The position numbers were made by a program, and so were the translations under genes. A stretch of DNA of 16,959 bases, from assembly GCA_021793115.1 (NCBI GenBank), contig JAJYTJ010000079.1:1-16959 (forward strand), given 5' to 3'. The notes beneath the pieces are model-generated. The model made no database searches. It had not been told where the DNA came from and saw only the letters and a program-made list of their open reading frames with translations. This DNA is from Actinomycetes bacterium (GTDB lineage: Bacteria > Actinomycetota > Actinomycetes > Actinomycetales > Cellulomonadaceae). Each line of letters begins with the position of its first letter. The first letter of the stretch is position 1. This document shows positions 5,332 through 13,323 of the stretch, piece after piece.

Positions 5332-6288
5332 TCAGCCCTTCTTCTTGGCCGCGGCCGCCTCGACGGCTGCCCGGACCTGGCCCTGCTGGTAGATGTTGAT
5401 GCCGTCGGTCTGGGTACCGATCTGCGTCCCGTCGAGGACGATCGTCGGGGTGCCCAGGCCCTTGGAGAACACCGGGAGCGTGCCGGCGTGATCGGTCGCC
5501 GCGGCCAGGAACGGCGCGTACGTGCGCCACGTCCCCGTGTGGTCCGTGGCGGTGCCGTTGGCGTCCTTGAGCTGGTAGGTGCCGGTGACGGTCGCGGTGA
5601 ACGTGCTGATGACAGCCTGCGGCACGCCCACGCCGGTGGCGATGGTCGCGATCTTGGCGTCGGTCAGGCCCTTGGTGTTCTCGGCGGGCTGGTCCGCGTA
5701 GAGCGCGGTGAGGAACGCGGTGAAGTGCGACGGGTCCTTGTCCGCCACCGTCATGAGCGCGTTGGCCGCCCGGGTGGAGTACCGCGTGCCCTGCGACGAC
5801 GGGTCGAGGAACGCCAGCGGCTGGTAGAGCACGGTGATGCCGGGCTCCTTCGCCAGCGCGTCGAGGTCGGCCGAGTTGGCCTTGTCGAACTCGGCGCAGT
5901 ACGGGCACTGCAGGTCGAAGAACACCTGCAGCACCGTGCCGCCGGACGCGGCCTTGCCCACGCCGGCGGCGCTGATGGGGATGCCGGCCGTGTCGTTGGC
6001 GGTGCTCGGCTTGGTCACCGCGGACAGCTGGGGCGCCACGAGGCTCTTGCTGTCGGCGTTGCTCGCGCCGTACGCGACGGTGCTGTAGGCCGTCGCGTTC
6101 TGCCGGTTCTGGAACAGCACGAAGCCGACCGCGACGACGACGACGAGGACGGCGAGGACGGCGCCGCCGATCGCGAGGACGCGGCTGCGGCGCGAGGCCT
6201 GCTCCTGCTGGCGCCGCAGCTCGGCGGCGCGGGCGCGGGCGTCGGCCTGACGCTGCGCCTTGGTGGGACGGGGGTCGGTGCTGGGCAT
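5332..6288 (-). CDS. Membrane-anchored DsbA-like thiol oxidoreductase
   Basis: This 318-aa protein has a charged cytoplasmic N-terminus, one membrane segment (about 36-59), and an extracytoplasmic thioredoxin-fold domain with the active-site motif CPYC (128-131) in VLQVFFDLQCPYC. A cis-Pro loop, GLGTPTIVLDG, appears near residue 285. These features fit the DsbA/thioredoxin_4 family that forms or isomerises disulfides in exported proteins. An AGGAGA site precedes the ATG. Forty bp upstream lies a small membrane protein with two cysteines, and a strong hairpin follows the gene. The C-terminal AAAAKKKG tail is unremarkable. The family assignment is secure; whether it acts as oxidase or reductase is not visible. 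Confidence 0.9.
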   Translation of the reverse strand: MPSTDPRPTKAQRQADARARAAELRRQQEQASRRSRVLAIGGAVLAVLVVVVAVGFVLFQNRQNATAYSTVAYGASNADSKSLVAPQLSAVTKPSTANDTAGIPISAAGVGKAASGGTVLQVFFDLQCPYCAEFDKANSADLDALAKEPGITVLYQPLAFLDPSSQGTRYSTRAANALMTVADKDPSHFTAFLTALYADQPAENTKGLTDAKIATIATGVGVPQAVISTFTATVTGTYQLKDANGTATDHTGTWRTYAPFLAAATDHAGTLPVFSKGLGTPTIVLDGTQIGTQTDGINIYQQGQVRAAVEAAAAKKKG

Positions 6289-6328
6289 GGTGGTCTCCTG
6301 AACGTCTGGGGCTGCGGGCGAGGTGCGG

Positions 6329-6805
6329 TCAGGCCGGCAGCGGCGGCGCGCGGTGCGGCCGCGCGACGAGCAGACCCAGGGCCGTCGGCGGCACCGCCGG
6401 CACCACCGCCACGACCCGCACCCGGTCAGCCACCGGGAGGGCGGCGTGACGCCGCGGCAGGCGCACCCAGCGCCCGACGAGCCCGACGACCAGGCGCGCC
6501 GCGCGCACGACGAGCGCGGTGAGGCTCACGCCGAGCGCGGCGGCCAGCACCCACGCGGCGACCACCGGCAGCGCGACCGACATGACGACGATGGCGCCGC
6601 TCGGCAGCACGCCCAGCCCCAGCGACCCCTGCGGGCACGCCGGGGTGTCGCGCAGCAGCGCCAGCGACAGCGCGGAGTCGGCCCACGAGCCGCCGGCCTG
6701 CACGCAGCGGTGCAGCAGCACGTGCCCCTGGGACGCGACCGCCACCGCGGCCACCATGAGGGCGGCGGCCAGCGCGAACCGGCCGCGGCGTCCCACCTGG
6801 ATCAC
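6329..6805 (-). CDS. Small membrane protein with two cysteines, partner of the DsbA-like gene
   Basis: This 158-aa protein of unknown family starts at a GTG (6805) placed exactly 6 nt after a TACCCT box, which favours this start over the upstream ATG at 6874 that would run into the neighbouring gene. One membrane helix (about 10-28) is followed by a loop with Cys34 and Cys57, then a long hydrophobic region (about 68-112) that probably makes one or two helices, and a Pro/Arg-rich tail. The two cysteines would lie outside the membrane and could form a disulfide. The gene ends 40 bp before the DsbA-like gene on the same strand, so the two are probably co-transcribed. It might be a redox partner or a substrate; nothing in the sequence proves either. 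Confidence 0.65.
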   Translation of the reverse strand: MIQVGRRGRFALAAALMVAAVAVASQGHVLLHRCVQAGGSWADSALSLALLRDTPACPQGSLGLGVLPSGAIVVMSVALPVVAAWVLAAALGVSLTALVVRAARLVVGLVGRWVRLPRRHAALPVADRVRVVAVVPAVPPTALGLLVARPHRAPPLPA

Positions 6806-6811
6806 GGCACC

Positions 6812-6817
6812 AGGGTA
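6812..6817 (-). promoter_or_regulatory. -10 box TACCCT of a likely leaderless transcript
   Basis: Read on the minus strand, TACCCT matches TANNNT and ends 6 nt before the GTG start at 6805. There is no good ribosome binding site, so transcription probably begins at the start codon. Two more genes in this block have the same arrangement. Confidence 0.5.
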
Positions 6818-6842
6818 GGGCCTGCGCCCACGAGCACCGGGG

Positions 6843-7862
6843 TTACAGGCGGGCGTGCATGTCCTCGAGCACACCGGGCGCGTCCGCGACCGTGCGCGTG
6901 CGGCCGGCGGTGACGAGCGTGCCGCGGTAGCGCCCGTACCGCTGCCGGTACCGCATGGCGACGACGCCGAGCTGGACGTCGACGTCCTTGTGTCCCTCCG
7001 GCGTGAAGACGACGTCCACCCGGCCGTCGCGCGACGCCACGGTCCACGGGCGCAGCGGGTCGGCGCCGGGCGCGGGCGTGAACGTCACGTCCGTCAGCGG
7101 TTCGCAGCGCCCCGGCGACCACAGGCCGCACTCCTCCTCCTGGCCGGCCACCGCGGGGCGGGTCGCGAGGTTGGCACCCACCAGGCCGTCCTCGTCGTGC
7201 CACGCGAACGTCCCCCAGGTCCACCACGTCCGGTACGGCAGCTGCGATCGGTGCTCGTCGAGGATCGCCACGTCGCGCCCGGGGTCGAAGACCACCTCGT
7301 CGTCGCCCAGCCGCAGCGAGCCCGCCACCGGGAACAGCGCCTTCGTCGTGTACAGCGTGCCGCCGGGCAGCCGCGCGCTCACCGCCAGGTCGGCCGAGGC
7401 GACCGCGGGCCGCGCGTCGAGCACGAGCTCGCCGACGAGCGCCGGGGCGTCGTCGTGGGCCGCGAGGTCGACGGAGATCCGGTGCTCACCCCGTTCGCGG
7501 GAGAATCGGTACTCCAGCCCGAAGCCACCGCGGCTGAACTCGGCCCGGCCGGCGAACAGGTCCGGCGGGAGGCGCAGCGAGCCGCCGGGTGCGTTGGCGG
7601 CGTAGCCGTGCGCGGCGCCGTCGGACCGCCGCGCGAGGTACAGCTCGGCCGAGGCCAGGTAGCCCGCGTCCTGCAGGATCATCGAGCACGCCCAGTCGGG
7701 GTGCACCAGCGTCCACCCCACCCACTGCTTGAGCCGCAGGGCCCGCAGCGCGCGCGGCACGCGGCTGCGCGCAGCGAGGGGGTCGACCACGGTGGGCCGG
7801 GCCGCGAACCGTCCGAACATGCGGGTGCCGTCGGCGGCGACGACGGCGGCGGGGCTGGTCAT
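6843..7862 (-). CDS. DUF2804 domain-containing protein
   Basis: This 339-aa protein matches what I know of the DUF2804 family: LKQWVGWTLVHPDW near residue 44, FGLEYRFSRERGEHRISVDL in the middle, and YRTWWTWGTFAWHDEDG near 220. The last two thirds alternate short beta-strand-like stretches, as in a beta-barrel or lipocalin-like fold. No signal peptide or membrane segment is seen, so it is probably cytoplasmic. The biochemical role of the family is unknown to me. It sits between the kinase gene (20-bp gap) and the small two-cysteine membrane protein (37-bp gap), all on the same strand, but with its own TAGGTT box 6 nt before the ATG. It may therefore be transcribed independently. Confidence 0.85.
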   Translation of the reverse strand: MTSPAAVVAADGTRMFGRFAARPTVVDPLAARSRVPRALRALRLKQWVGWTLVHPDWACSMILQDAGYLASAELYLARRSDGAAHGYAANAPGGSLRLPPDLFAGRAEFSRGGFGLEYRFSRERGEHRISVDLAAHDDAPALVGELVLDARPAVASADLAVSARLPGGTLYTTKALFPVAGSLRLGDDEVVFDPGRDVAILDEHRSQLPYRTWWTWGTFAWHDEDGLVGANLATRPAVAGQEEECGLWSPGRCEPLTDVTFTPAPGADPLRPWTVASRDGRVDVVFTPEGHKDVDVQLGVVAMRYRQRYGRYRGTLVTAGRTRTVADAPGVLEDMHARL

Positions 7863-7868
7863 GGCGGC

Positions 7869-7874
7869 AACCTA
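7869..7874 (-). promoter_or_regulatory. -10 box TAGGTT of a likely leaderless transcript
   Basis: TAGGTT on the minus strand ends 6 nt before the ATG at 7862 in the 20-bp gap after the kinase gene. No purine-rich ribosome binding site is present. Confidence 0.55.
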
Positions 7875-7882
7875 GCCCGAGG

Positions 7883-9715
7883 TCAGCGCGCCGGCACCGT
7901 GGGGATCGGCAGGGGTGTCCACACGAGCGGGCCACCGTGCAGCACGCGCGTGGTGACGGCCCACGCGACCGCGAGCACGACGACCACCAGGACGAGCGCG
8001 CCGAGGCGGCGCGGCGAGACGACCTCGAGCAGGCGGCGCGTGCCCACGCGCGTCATGCGCGACAGCGGCCCGAACCACACGAGCAGCACCGCGAGCAGCA
8101 CCGCGAGCCCGGTGAGCCAGCCCGCGGTGGTGCCCGCGAGCTCCTGCCCGGGCTGCGTGCCGGCGATGGTCCACCGCCCCTGGCCGACGAACCACCAGGC
8201 CACGCCGACCACGATGACGAGCGCGCTGCCGGCGACGAGCACCGAGGGGACAAGGCCGACCAGCGCCCGCAGCAGGTGCCACGGCGTCGTCGCGAGCGCC
8301 ACCCACCGGTCGGAACCGCGCACGCCGTGCCGCTCCCGCCGGCTGTGCATCGCCTCGACCGTCGACCCGTAGACGCGCACCACGAGGAAGAACGCGAGCG
8401 CGACGACGAGCGTGGTGCCCGGCCGGCGCGCACCGCACGCCACGACGAGCGCCGCGAGCGCCACCTGGGTCACCCACCGTCCGGGCACCGCGGGCCGCAC
8501 GTAGCCGGTCTCCTCGGCCGGCGAGCCGGCCGAGGCGTCGAGGTCGTCCTCGATCCAGTCGACCGCCTGGTACTGCGGGTCGTCGTCCCACTCGTCGCCC
8601 CGGCCGGCCCCGGACTCGTCGGTCCAGCCGTCGCCGGACTCGTCGGTCCAGCCGTCGTCGGGCTCGTCGCCCGGCCGGCCGGCAGCGTCGGGGGCCGCGC
8701 CGACCACGCGGGTCCGCCCGTCGTGCGGCGCGGGCAGCACCGCCGTGGGCGAGACCGGGACGGGTGCGGCGCCGCCGGCGGGCAGCGCCGTGGTCCCCCG
8801 CGCGTCCGCGCCGGTCAGCGCCGTGGTCTCGCCGTCACGCGCGCCAGCCGCGCGCGCCGTGGCCGCGCGGGTCGCGCCGGTCGGCGGCGGCACGGCCGGC
8901 GGCAGGTCCCCCTCGGCGGCGACCACCGTGAGCGCGGCGACGACGTCGTCGGGCGACGTCCGGGCGGCGGGGTCCGGCACCAGCGCGCCCCGGACGGCCG
9001 TCCGCGTGAGCTGGCCCAGGCCGGTGAGGTCGGGCTTGCCGGCGCGCGCGCGGGCGATGACCGTGGTGGCGCGGCCCCGGCCGAACGGCGGCCGCCCCGT
9101 CGCGGCGAACACCAGCAGCGCGGCCCACCCCCACCAGTCGGCCGACTCCGCGGGCGCGTCGCCGTCCAGCAGCTCCGGCGCCAGGTAGCCGGGCGTGCCC
9201 GCGACCAGGCCCGTGGACGTGAGGCGGGGATCGGACTCGCCCTGCGCCAGGCCGAAGTCGATGAGCACCGGCCCCTCGGCCGTCATCACCACGTTGGACG
9301 GCTTGAGGTCCCGGTGCACCACGCCCGCCCGGTGGATCGCCACGAGCGCGTCGCGCAGGCCCGCCGCGAGCGTGAGCAGCTCGTCGGCGCCGAGCGGGCC
9401 ACGCTCGGTGACGAGGCGCTCGAGGTCGGTCCCGTCGACGAGCTCGGTGACGAGGAAGGCGTCCGTGGAGTCGGTCTCCGCGTCGAGCACCGCCGCGACC
9501 GAGGGGTGCCGCAGCCGCTGCAGCGCCGCGACCTCGCGCAGCAGCCGCGCGCGGGCGGCGGTGTCGGCCGGGTCCGGGTGCAGAAGCTTGAGCGCGACCT
9601 CGTTCCCGCCACCGTCCACGGCGCGGTACACGGTCCCCATGCCGCCCGCGCCGAGCGGCGCGACGACGGTGTACCCGCCGATCTCCGCGCCCGGCGCCAG
9701 GCCGATGCCCTCCAC
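7883..9715 (-). CDS. Ser/Thr protein kinase with multi-span membrane C-terminus
   Basis: This 610-aa protein begins with a complete Hanks-type kinase domain: glycine loop [11 protein letters not shown] (21-31), ATP-binding Lys43 in VALKLL, catalytic HRDLKPSNV (134-142), DFG (153-155), and GTPGYLAPE in the activation segment. A Pro/Ala/Thr-rich linker (about 270-370) leads into an acidic stretch with a duplicated GWTDESGD motif (near 360-375) and then about five hydrophobic helices (about 420-605). There are no PASTA, WD or beta-propeller sensor repeats, so the sensing part, if any, lies in the membrane. The closest general class is PknB-like kinases. The start is a GTG with a TAGGTT box 6 nt upstream. 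The kinase domain is certain; substrates are unknown. Confidence 0.9.
   Translation of the reverse strand: MEGIGLAPGAEIGGYTVVAPLGAGGMGTVYRAVDGGGNEVALKLLHPDPADTAARARLLREVAALQRLRHPSVAAVLDAETDSTDAFLVTELVDGTDLERLVTERGPLGADELLTLAAGLRDALVAIHRAGVVHRDLKPSNVVMTAEGPVLIDFGLAQGESDPRLTSTGLVAGTPGYLAPELLDGDAPAESADWWGWAALLVFAATGRPPFGRGRATTVIARARAGKPDLTGLGQLTRTAVRGALVPDPAARTSPDDVVAALTVVAAEGDLPPAVPPPTGATRAATARAAGARDGETTALTGADARGTTALPAGGAAPVPVSPTAVLPAPHDGRTRVVGAAPDAAGRPGDEPDDGWTDESGDGWTDESGAGRGDEWDDDPQYQAVDWIEDDLDASAGSPAEETGYVRPAVPGRWVTQVALAALVVACGARRPGTTLVVALAFFLVVRVYGSTVEAMHSRRERHGVRGSDRWVALATTPWHLLRALVGLVPSVLVAGSALVIVVGVAWWFVGQGRWTIAGTQPGQELAGTTAGWLTGLAVLLAVLLVWFGPLSRMTRVGTRRLLEVVSPRRLGALVLVVVVLAVAWAVTTRVLHGGPLVWTPLPIPTVPAR
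8611..8658 (-). repeat. Two tandem 24-bp repeats in the kinase linker
   Basis: The units at 8611-8634 and 8635-8658 differ only at the last base and encode the duplicated acidic motif GWTDESGD just before the membrane region. This is probably a length-variable disordered linker. Confidence 0.75.
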
Positions 9716-9721
9716 GGGGGC

Positions 9722-9727
9722 AACCTA
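9722..9727 (-). promoter_or_regulatory. -10 box TAGGTT of a likely leaderless kinase transcript
   Basis: TAGGTT on the minus strand ends exactly 6 nt before the GTG at 9715. The same hexamer and spacing occur at the DUF2804 gene. Confidence 0.55.
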
Positions 9728-9750
9728 TCCACACCATCGCGAACCCACCC

Positions 9751-9810
9751 GGCGCACCACGCGGCGCACCACGCGGCGCGTCCCGCGGTGCATCCCGCGG
9801 TGCATCCCGC
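9751..9810. repeat. Five tandem 12-bp repeats (GGYGCRYCMCGC type)
   Basis: Two identical GGCGCACCACGC units are followed by GGCGCGTCCCGC and two GGTGCATCCCGC units, then a decaying sixth. Short slippage-type minisatellite. There are no spacers, so it is not a CRISPR array. Confidence 0.8.
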
Positions 9811-9914
9811 GGTGCGCGACACGGGGCGCCACGCGGTGCCGCATGCAGGCCTGTCGGTCGCGCCCCCTTCGGCCGCCCCTCCTCGTCGCCCCCCCTTCGG
9901 CCGGCCCCTTGTCG

Positions 9915-9986
9915 TCGGCCATCCGCTCGGCCGTCCCGTCGTCTTCGGCCATCCGCTCGGCCATCCGCTCGGCCGTTCCCTCGTCG
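9915..9986. repeat. Tandem repeats built on TCGGCCATCCGC
   Basis: TCGGCCATCCGC occurs at 9915, 9945 and 9957. The copies at 9915 and 9957 belong to 30-bp composite units of the form 12+12+6 (9915-9944 and 9957-9986). Diverged copies extend left to about 9860. This array differs in sequence from the 12-bp array 100 bp upstream but has the same period. Confidence 0.75.
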
Positions 9987-10041
9987 TCGGCCCGCTCCGG
10001 CCCGGCCCGGCCGCGGGCGGGCGAGGCGCGCGCGGCCCGGC

Positions 10042-10047
10042 TATGGT
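10042..10047 (+). promoter_or_regulatory. Candidate -10 box of otsA (TATGGT)
   Basis: TATGGT matches TANNNT and lies 30 nt before the start codon, leaving room for the ribosome binding site. No TTGACA-like -35 is evident in the GC-rich sequence before it. Confidence 0.35.
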
Positions 10048-10063
10048 CGCAAGCGCGACACCC

Positions 10064-10072
10064 GGGGGAGGA
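10064..10072 (+). promoter_or_regulatory. Ribosome binding site of otsA
   Basis: GGGGGAGGA ends 5 nt before the GTG at 10078 and fixes this start. Confidence 0.7.
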
Positions 10073-10077
10073 CTGCT

Positions 10078-11490
10078 GTGACGACCCGCACGCCCGACGA
10101 CGGCCACGACTTCGTGCTCGTCGCCAACCGGTTACCCGTGGACGTGACGGTGGCCGAGGACGGCGCGGTGTCGTGGACCCGCGCCCCGGGCGGACTCGTC
10201 ACCGCGATGCACCCCGTCATGGCCGCGGCCCACGGCGCGTGGGTGGGGTGGAGCGGCGCGCCCGACCTGGACGCGATGCCGTTCACCGACGAGGACATCG
10301 AGCTGGTGCCGGTACGCCTCAGCGCCAAGGACGTGGCGGGCTACTACGAGGGGTTCTCCAACGACACCCTGTGGCCGCTCTACCACGACGTCATCGCGCC
10401 GCCCACGTTCCACCGCCCCTGGTGGGACGACTACCGGCGGGCCAACGCCGCGTTCGCCCGCGCCGCGGCCGAGCAGGTGGCGCCCGGCGGCACGGTGTGG
10501 GTGCACGACTACCAGCTCCAGCTGGTCCCGGCGATGCTCCGCGAGCTGCGCCCCGACCTGCGGATCGGCTTCTTCCTGCACATCCCGTTCCCGCCGCTGG
10601 AGATCTTCGACCAGCTGCCGTGGCGGCGGCAGGTGGTCGAGGGGCTGCTCGGCGCGGACCTCGTCGGCTTCCAACGGTCCGGCGACGCGGCGAACTTCCT
10701 GCGCGTGGTCCGGCGCCTCACGGACCTGGAGACCCGTGGGCCGCTCGTCCTGCACCCGGGGGGCCGCAGCGTGCGCGCGCAGGCATTCCCCATCTCGATC
10801 GACGCGCGCGGGTTCGACGACCTCGCCCGCACGCCGGCGGTCCAGCAGCGCGCCCGGACGCTCCGGCAGGAGCTGGGCGACCCCGAGGTGATGATCCTCG
10901 GCGTCGACCGGCTCGACTACACCAAGGGCATCCGCCACCGGCTCAAGGCCTACGGCGAGCTGCTCGCGGAGGGCAGGCTCTCGGCCGAGCGGACCGTGCT
11001 GGTGCAGGTGGCCAGCCCCAGCCGCGAGAAGGTCGGCGCCTACCAGCAGCTGCGCGACGACGTCGAGGTGCTCGTCGGGCGGATCAACGGGGACTTCGCG
11101 AGCGTCGGCCATGCGCCGGTGCAGTACCTGCACCAGTCGTTCCCCATGGAGGAGATGGCCGCGCTGTACCTGGCGGCGGACGTCATGCTCGTCAGCGCGC
11201 TGCGCGACGGGATGAACCTCGTCGCCAAGGAGTACGTCGCCGCGCGGTCCGACGAGCGCGGCGCGCTGGTGCTCTCCGAGTTCACCGGTGCGGCCGACGA
11301 GCTCACGGCGGCGCTGCTGGTCAACCCGCACGACATCGACGGGATGAAGGACGCGATCGTCGCGGCCACGACCCTGGAGCCACGCGAGGCCCGCCGGCGC
11401 ATGCGCAAGCTCCGGCGGCGCGTCCTCACGCACGACGTCGCGGCGTGGTCGTCGTCCTTCCTCGCGGCGCTGGAGCGAGCCGGTGCCTGA
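10078..11490 (+). CDS. otsA: Trehalose-6-phosphate synthase
   Basis: This 470-aa GT20-family glycosyltransferase makes trehalose 6-phosphate from a nucleotide-activated glucose (usually UDP-glucose) and glucose 6-phosphate in the cytoplasm. It has the substrate-binding start [11 protein letters not shown] with APGGLVTAM (36-44), WVGWSG, the [12 protein letters not shown] block (143-154) with [13 protein letters not shown], the donor-binding [16 protein letters not shown] (275-290, Arg277-type and Lys284), and [17 protein letters not shown] (374-390) with the conserved Asp/Gly/Met/Asn loop. Length is normal for the family. It overlaps the next gene, the matching phosphatase, by 8 bp. Trehalose protects against drying and osmotic stress and is common in actinobacteria. 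Confidence 0.96.
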   Translation: MTTRTPDDGHDFVLVANRLPVDVTVAEDGAVSWTRAPGGLVTAMHPVMAAAHGAWVGWSGAPDLDAMPFTDEDIELVPVRLSAKDVAGYYEGFSNDTLWPLYHDVIAPPTFHRPWWDDYRRANAAFARAAAEQVAPGGTVWVHDYQLQLVPAMLRELRPDLRIGFFLHIPFPPLEIFDQLPWRRQVVEGLLGADLVGFQRSGDAANFLRVVRRLTDLETRGPLVLHPGGRSVRAQAFPISIDARGFDDLARTPAVQQRARTLRQELGDPEVMILGVDRLDYTKGIRHRLKAYGELLAEGRLSAERTVLVQVASPSREKVGAYQQLRDDVEVLVGRINGDFASVGHAPVQYLHQSFPMEEMAALYLAADVMLVSALRDGMNLVAKEYVAARSDERGALVLSEFTGAADELTAALLVNPHDIDGMKDAIVAATTLEPREARRRMRKLRRRVLTHDVAAWSSSFLAALERAGA

Positions 11491-12643
11491 GGCCCCCGAC
11501 GAGGCCGCCGCCCTAGCGCCCGCCGCCGAGCGCAACGGCGCCACGGCGCGGCGGCGACCCGACGAGGGCGACCTGGCGCGCGGTTCCGCGTGGACAAGCG
11601 CGCCCCAAGGCGCCCTCGCGGAGCCGGGGGACGACGAGGGCGCCATCACGCCCGGCAGCACGGCACCCGCGACCACCAGCGACTCGTCCACGCCCGGCGA
11701 CACGGCGTCCGCATCGGGCGGCATGGCACCCGAGCCCGAGGGCTCGCTCGCGCCGCCGAGCCGCGACGAGGGCGCCATCACGCGCGGCTCCGCGACGAGA
11801 AGCGCGCCCCAGGGCGCCCTCGCGGGACCGGGGGACGACGAGGGCGCCCTCGCGGGACCGGGGGACGACGAGGGCGCCCTTGCGGAGCGGCTGCGGGCGC
11901 TCGGTGCCGATCCGGGGAGCCGGCCGCTGCTCGTCGCGCTCGACCTCGACGGGACGCTCGCGCCGCTGCGCGACGACCCCATGACCTCGCGCGTGGTGCC
12001 GGGGGGCGAGGCGGTGATGGCGCGGTTGGCGGCCACGCGTGGCGTCCACCTCGCGCTCGTCTCCGGCCGGGCCATGGGTCAGCTGCCCAGGCTCGTCGAC
12101 CTGCCGCCCGGCACGCTCCTGGTGGGCAGCCACGGCGCCGAGCGCGCGCGCGTCACCGCGACCGGCCTCGACCGCGACGTGGCCGCGCTGTCCGACGAGC
12201 AGGCGGACGCCCTGGCGACGCTCGGCGGCCGCGCCGCCGCGATCGCGCGCGGCCGCGACGGGGTCTGGGTGGAGAGCAAGCCCGCGGCCGTCGTCGTGCA
12301 CACGCGGCTGGCGCCGCCGGACGTCGCGCGCACGGCCACCGCCGAGGCGCTCGCGCTCGCGCACGACGCCGGGATCCGCCCCCTGCAGGGCAAGGACGTG
12401 GTGGAGCTGCCCGTGCTCGACGCCGACAAGGGTGCCGCAGTCGCCGCCCTGCGGGACGAGCTCGGCGCGGCCCGCGTGCTCTACGCGGGCGACGACGTCA
12501 CCGACGAGCACGCGCTCGCCGTGCTCGCGGCCGAGGACGTGGGCATCAAGGTGGGCCCCGGGAGCACGCACGCCCGGTACCGGGTGTCGACGCCGGACGC
12601 CCTCGTCGCCGCGCTCACCGTGCTCGCGGACGCGCTGGGCTGA
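11483..12643 (+). CDS. otsB: Trehalose-6-phosphate phosphatase with repeat-rich N-terminal extension
   Basis: The C-terminal 240 residues form a HAD-family trehalose-phosphatase that converts trehalose 6-phosphate to trehalose: [12 protein letters not shown] (151-162, nucleophile Asp154 and acid Asp156), VSGR (193-196), VGSHGAE (214-220), Lys316, and [10 protein letters not shown] (336-345). The GTG at 11483 overlaps the otsA stop, as expected for coupled translation. The first roughly 135 residues are low-complexity, with repeated [10 protein letters not shown] and RGSA..SAPQ motifs, and have no counterpart in ordinary OtsB proteins of about 250 residues. They may be a real disordered extension; alternatively translation starts later, for example near the in-frame ATG at residue 81 or a GTG/CTG closer to the core. 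The catalytic domain is certain; the N-terminal boundary is not. Confidence 0.92.
   Translation: MPEAPDEAAALAPAAERNGATARRRPDEGDLARGSAWTSAPQGALAEPGDDEGAITPGSTAPATTSDSSTPGDTASASGGMAPEPEGSLAPPSRDEGAITRGSATRSAPQGALAGPGDDEGALAGPGDDEGALAERLRALGADPGSRPLLVALDLDGTLAPLRDDPMTSRVVPGGEAVMARLAATRGVHLALVSGRAMGQLPRLVDLPPGTLLVGSHGAERARVTATGLDRDVAALSDEQADALATLGGRAAAIARGRDGVWVESKPAAVVVHTRLAPPDVARTATAEALALAHDAGIRPLQGKDVVELPVLDADKGAAVAALRDELGAARVLYAGDDVTDEHALAVLAAEDVGIKVGPGSTHARYRVSTPDALVAALTVLADALG
11607..11880 (+). repeat. 30-bp repeats inside the 5' part of otsB
   Basis: Two perfect 30-bp copies (11811-11840, 11841-11870) encode [10 protein letters not shown] and are followed by a partial third. A diverged copy lies at 11607-11636. 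The diverged copy is part of a longer duplication of roughly 90 bp offset by 204 bp, which also repeats the RGSA..SAPQ segment. All units keep the reading frame. Confidence 0.85.
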
Positions 12644-12679
12644 GCGGTCGGCACCCGGCCGGCGACGGGGGCCGACGCC

Positions 12680-12793
12680 GACCGCGGCACCACCGTGCCG
12701 AACGACCCGGCGACACTGTGCCGACGGCCCGGGGATGGGGGACCGACGGCCCCGGGGACGGGGTACCGACCGACCGCGGCACCACCGTGCCGA
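12680..12793. terminator. Repeated hairpins between convergent otsB and the che operon
   Basis: An identical 22-bp segment occurs at 12680-12701 and 12772-12793. Each copy contains CGGCAC-CACC-GTGCCG (12685-12700 and 12777-12792), a 6-bp stem with a 4-nt loop. Placed in the 186-bp gap between two convergent genes, they could act as bidirectional terminators. The whole gap is made of related imperfect repeats and holds no gene. Confidence 0.45.
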
Positions 12794-12829
12794 CCAGGCC
12801 GGGGACGCGGTGCCGGACGGCCCGGCGGT

Positions 12830-13315
12830 TCAGGCGAGGACCACCGACCAGCCGCCCGCGCCGTAGCCGGCGACGTCGAGCTCGAGGTCCAGGCGCGGCG
12901 CGAAGGCCGCGGCCGCCGCGGCGACGTCAGCCGGGACCGGCGCGTCGCCGCCGTACACCGACAGCAGCCGCAGGTGCGGCGCACCGTCGGCGTTGAACAG
13001 CGAGGCGGCGACGTTGAGCACCTCGGCGACGTTGTCGCCCAGCTGCACCGGGAGCAGGCCCGCCTTGATCGCGTCGTCGGCCGCCGTGCGCGGCGCCAGG
13101 CCGAGCGCGGCACCCAGGCGCGCGGCGCCGGCGAGGTCGACGAGCACGAGCGCCGACAGGTGGCCGGTGTCCGTGACGTAGGCGCCGACGAGGTTCTCGC
13201 GGTTGCGCTTGAGGTCGACACCGGCATGTGCGGTGCGCGCGTCGACGGACCGGCCGAGCAGGCCCTCGACGAGCTCACGGACGGTCTGGGCGGCCGGCAA
13301 CGGGGTGGTGGACAC
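12830..13315 (-). CDS. CheX/CheC-like chemotaxis protein (last gene of che operon)
   Basis: This 161-aa protein has no strong overall match that I can name, but it contains DNVAEVLNVAASLF (94-107), which fits the D/S-xxx-E-xx-N signature of CheC, CheX and FliY phosphatases that hydrolyse phospho-CheY (Glu98 and Asn101 would be the catalytic pair). Before it, LSALVLVDLAGAARLGAALGL resembles the beta-strand and D..a..l.gaL segment found in that fold. The gene lies 8 bp after a cheY gene, which suits a CheY-directed role. The protein is soluble, with no membrane segment. Assignment to this superfamily is an inference from one motif plus context; it could instead be a non-catalytic relative. Confidence 0.6.
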   Translation of the reverse strand: MSTTPLPAAQTVRELVEGLLGRSVDARTAHAGVDLKRNRENLVGAYVTDTGHLSALVLVDLAGAARLGAALGLAPRTAADDAIKAGLLPVQLGDNVAEVLNVAASLFNADGAPHLRLLSVYGGDAPVPADVAAAAAAFAPRLDLELDVAGYGAGGWSVVLA

Positions 13316-13323
13316 GGCGTCTC

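Larger units (their letters stand above)
9716..10077. other. Repeat-rich spacer between divergent kinase and otsA genes
   Basis: No gene is supported in this 362-bp spacer. It carries a leaderless promoter for the kinase gene at its left end, 12-bp tandem repeats at 9751-9810, a second repeat family at about 9860-9990, and the -10 box and ribosome binding site of otsA at its right end. Long open frames crossing it in several phases are explained by the high GC content and repeat period divisible by three. Confidence 0.7.

Noticed and set aside
5254..6522. 422-aa open frame antisense to the DsbA-like gene
   Set aside because: Low-complexity R/G/A-rich translation without motifs; the opposite strand carries a clear CPYC thioredoxin-fold protein.
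9751..9986. CRISPR array
   Set aside because: Repeats are 12 bp, directly adjacent, imperfect, and have no spacers; no cas genes are present.
7937..11516. Very long + strand frames (714 and 773 aa) through the kinase and otsA region
   Set aside because: They are composition-driven shadows: they cross from one real gene to another, carry no motif and consist mostly of Arg, Ala, Gly and Pro.
10132..12075. 647-aa frame antisense to otsA and otsB
   Set aside because: The sense strand has complete catalytic motifs for both trehalose enzymes.
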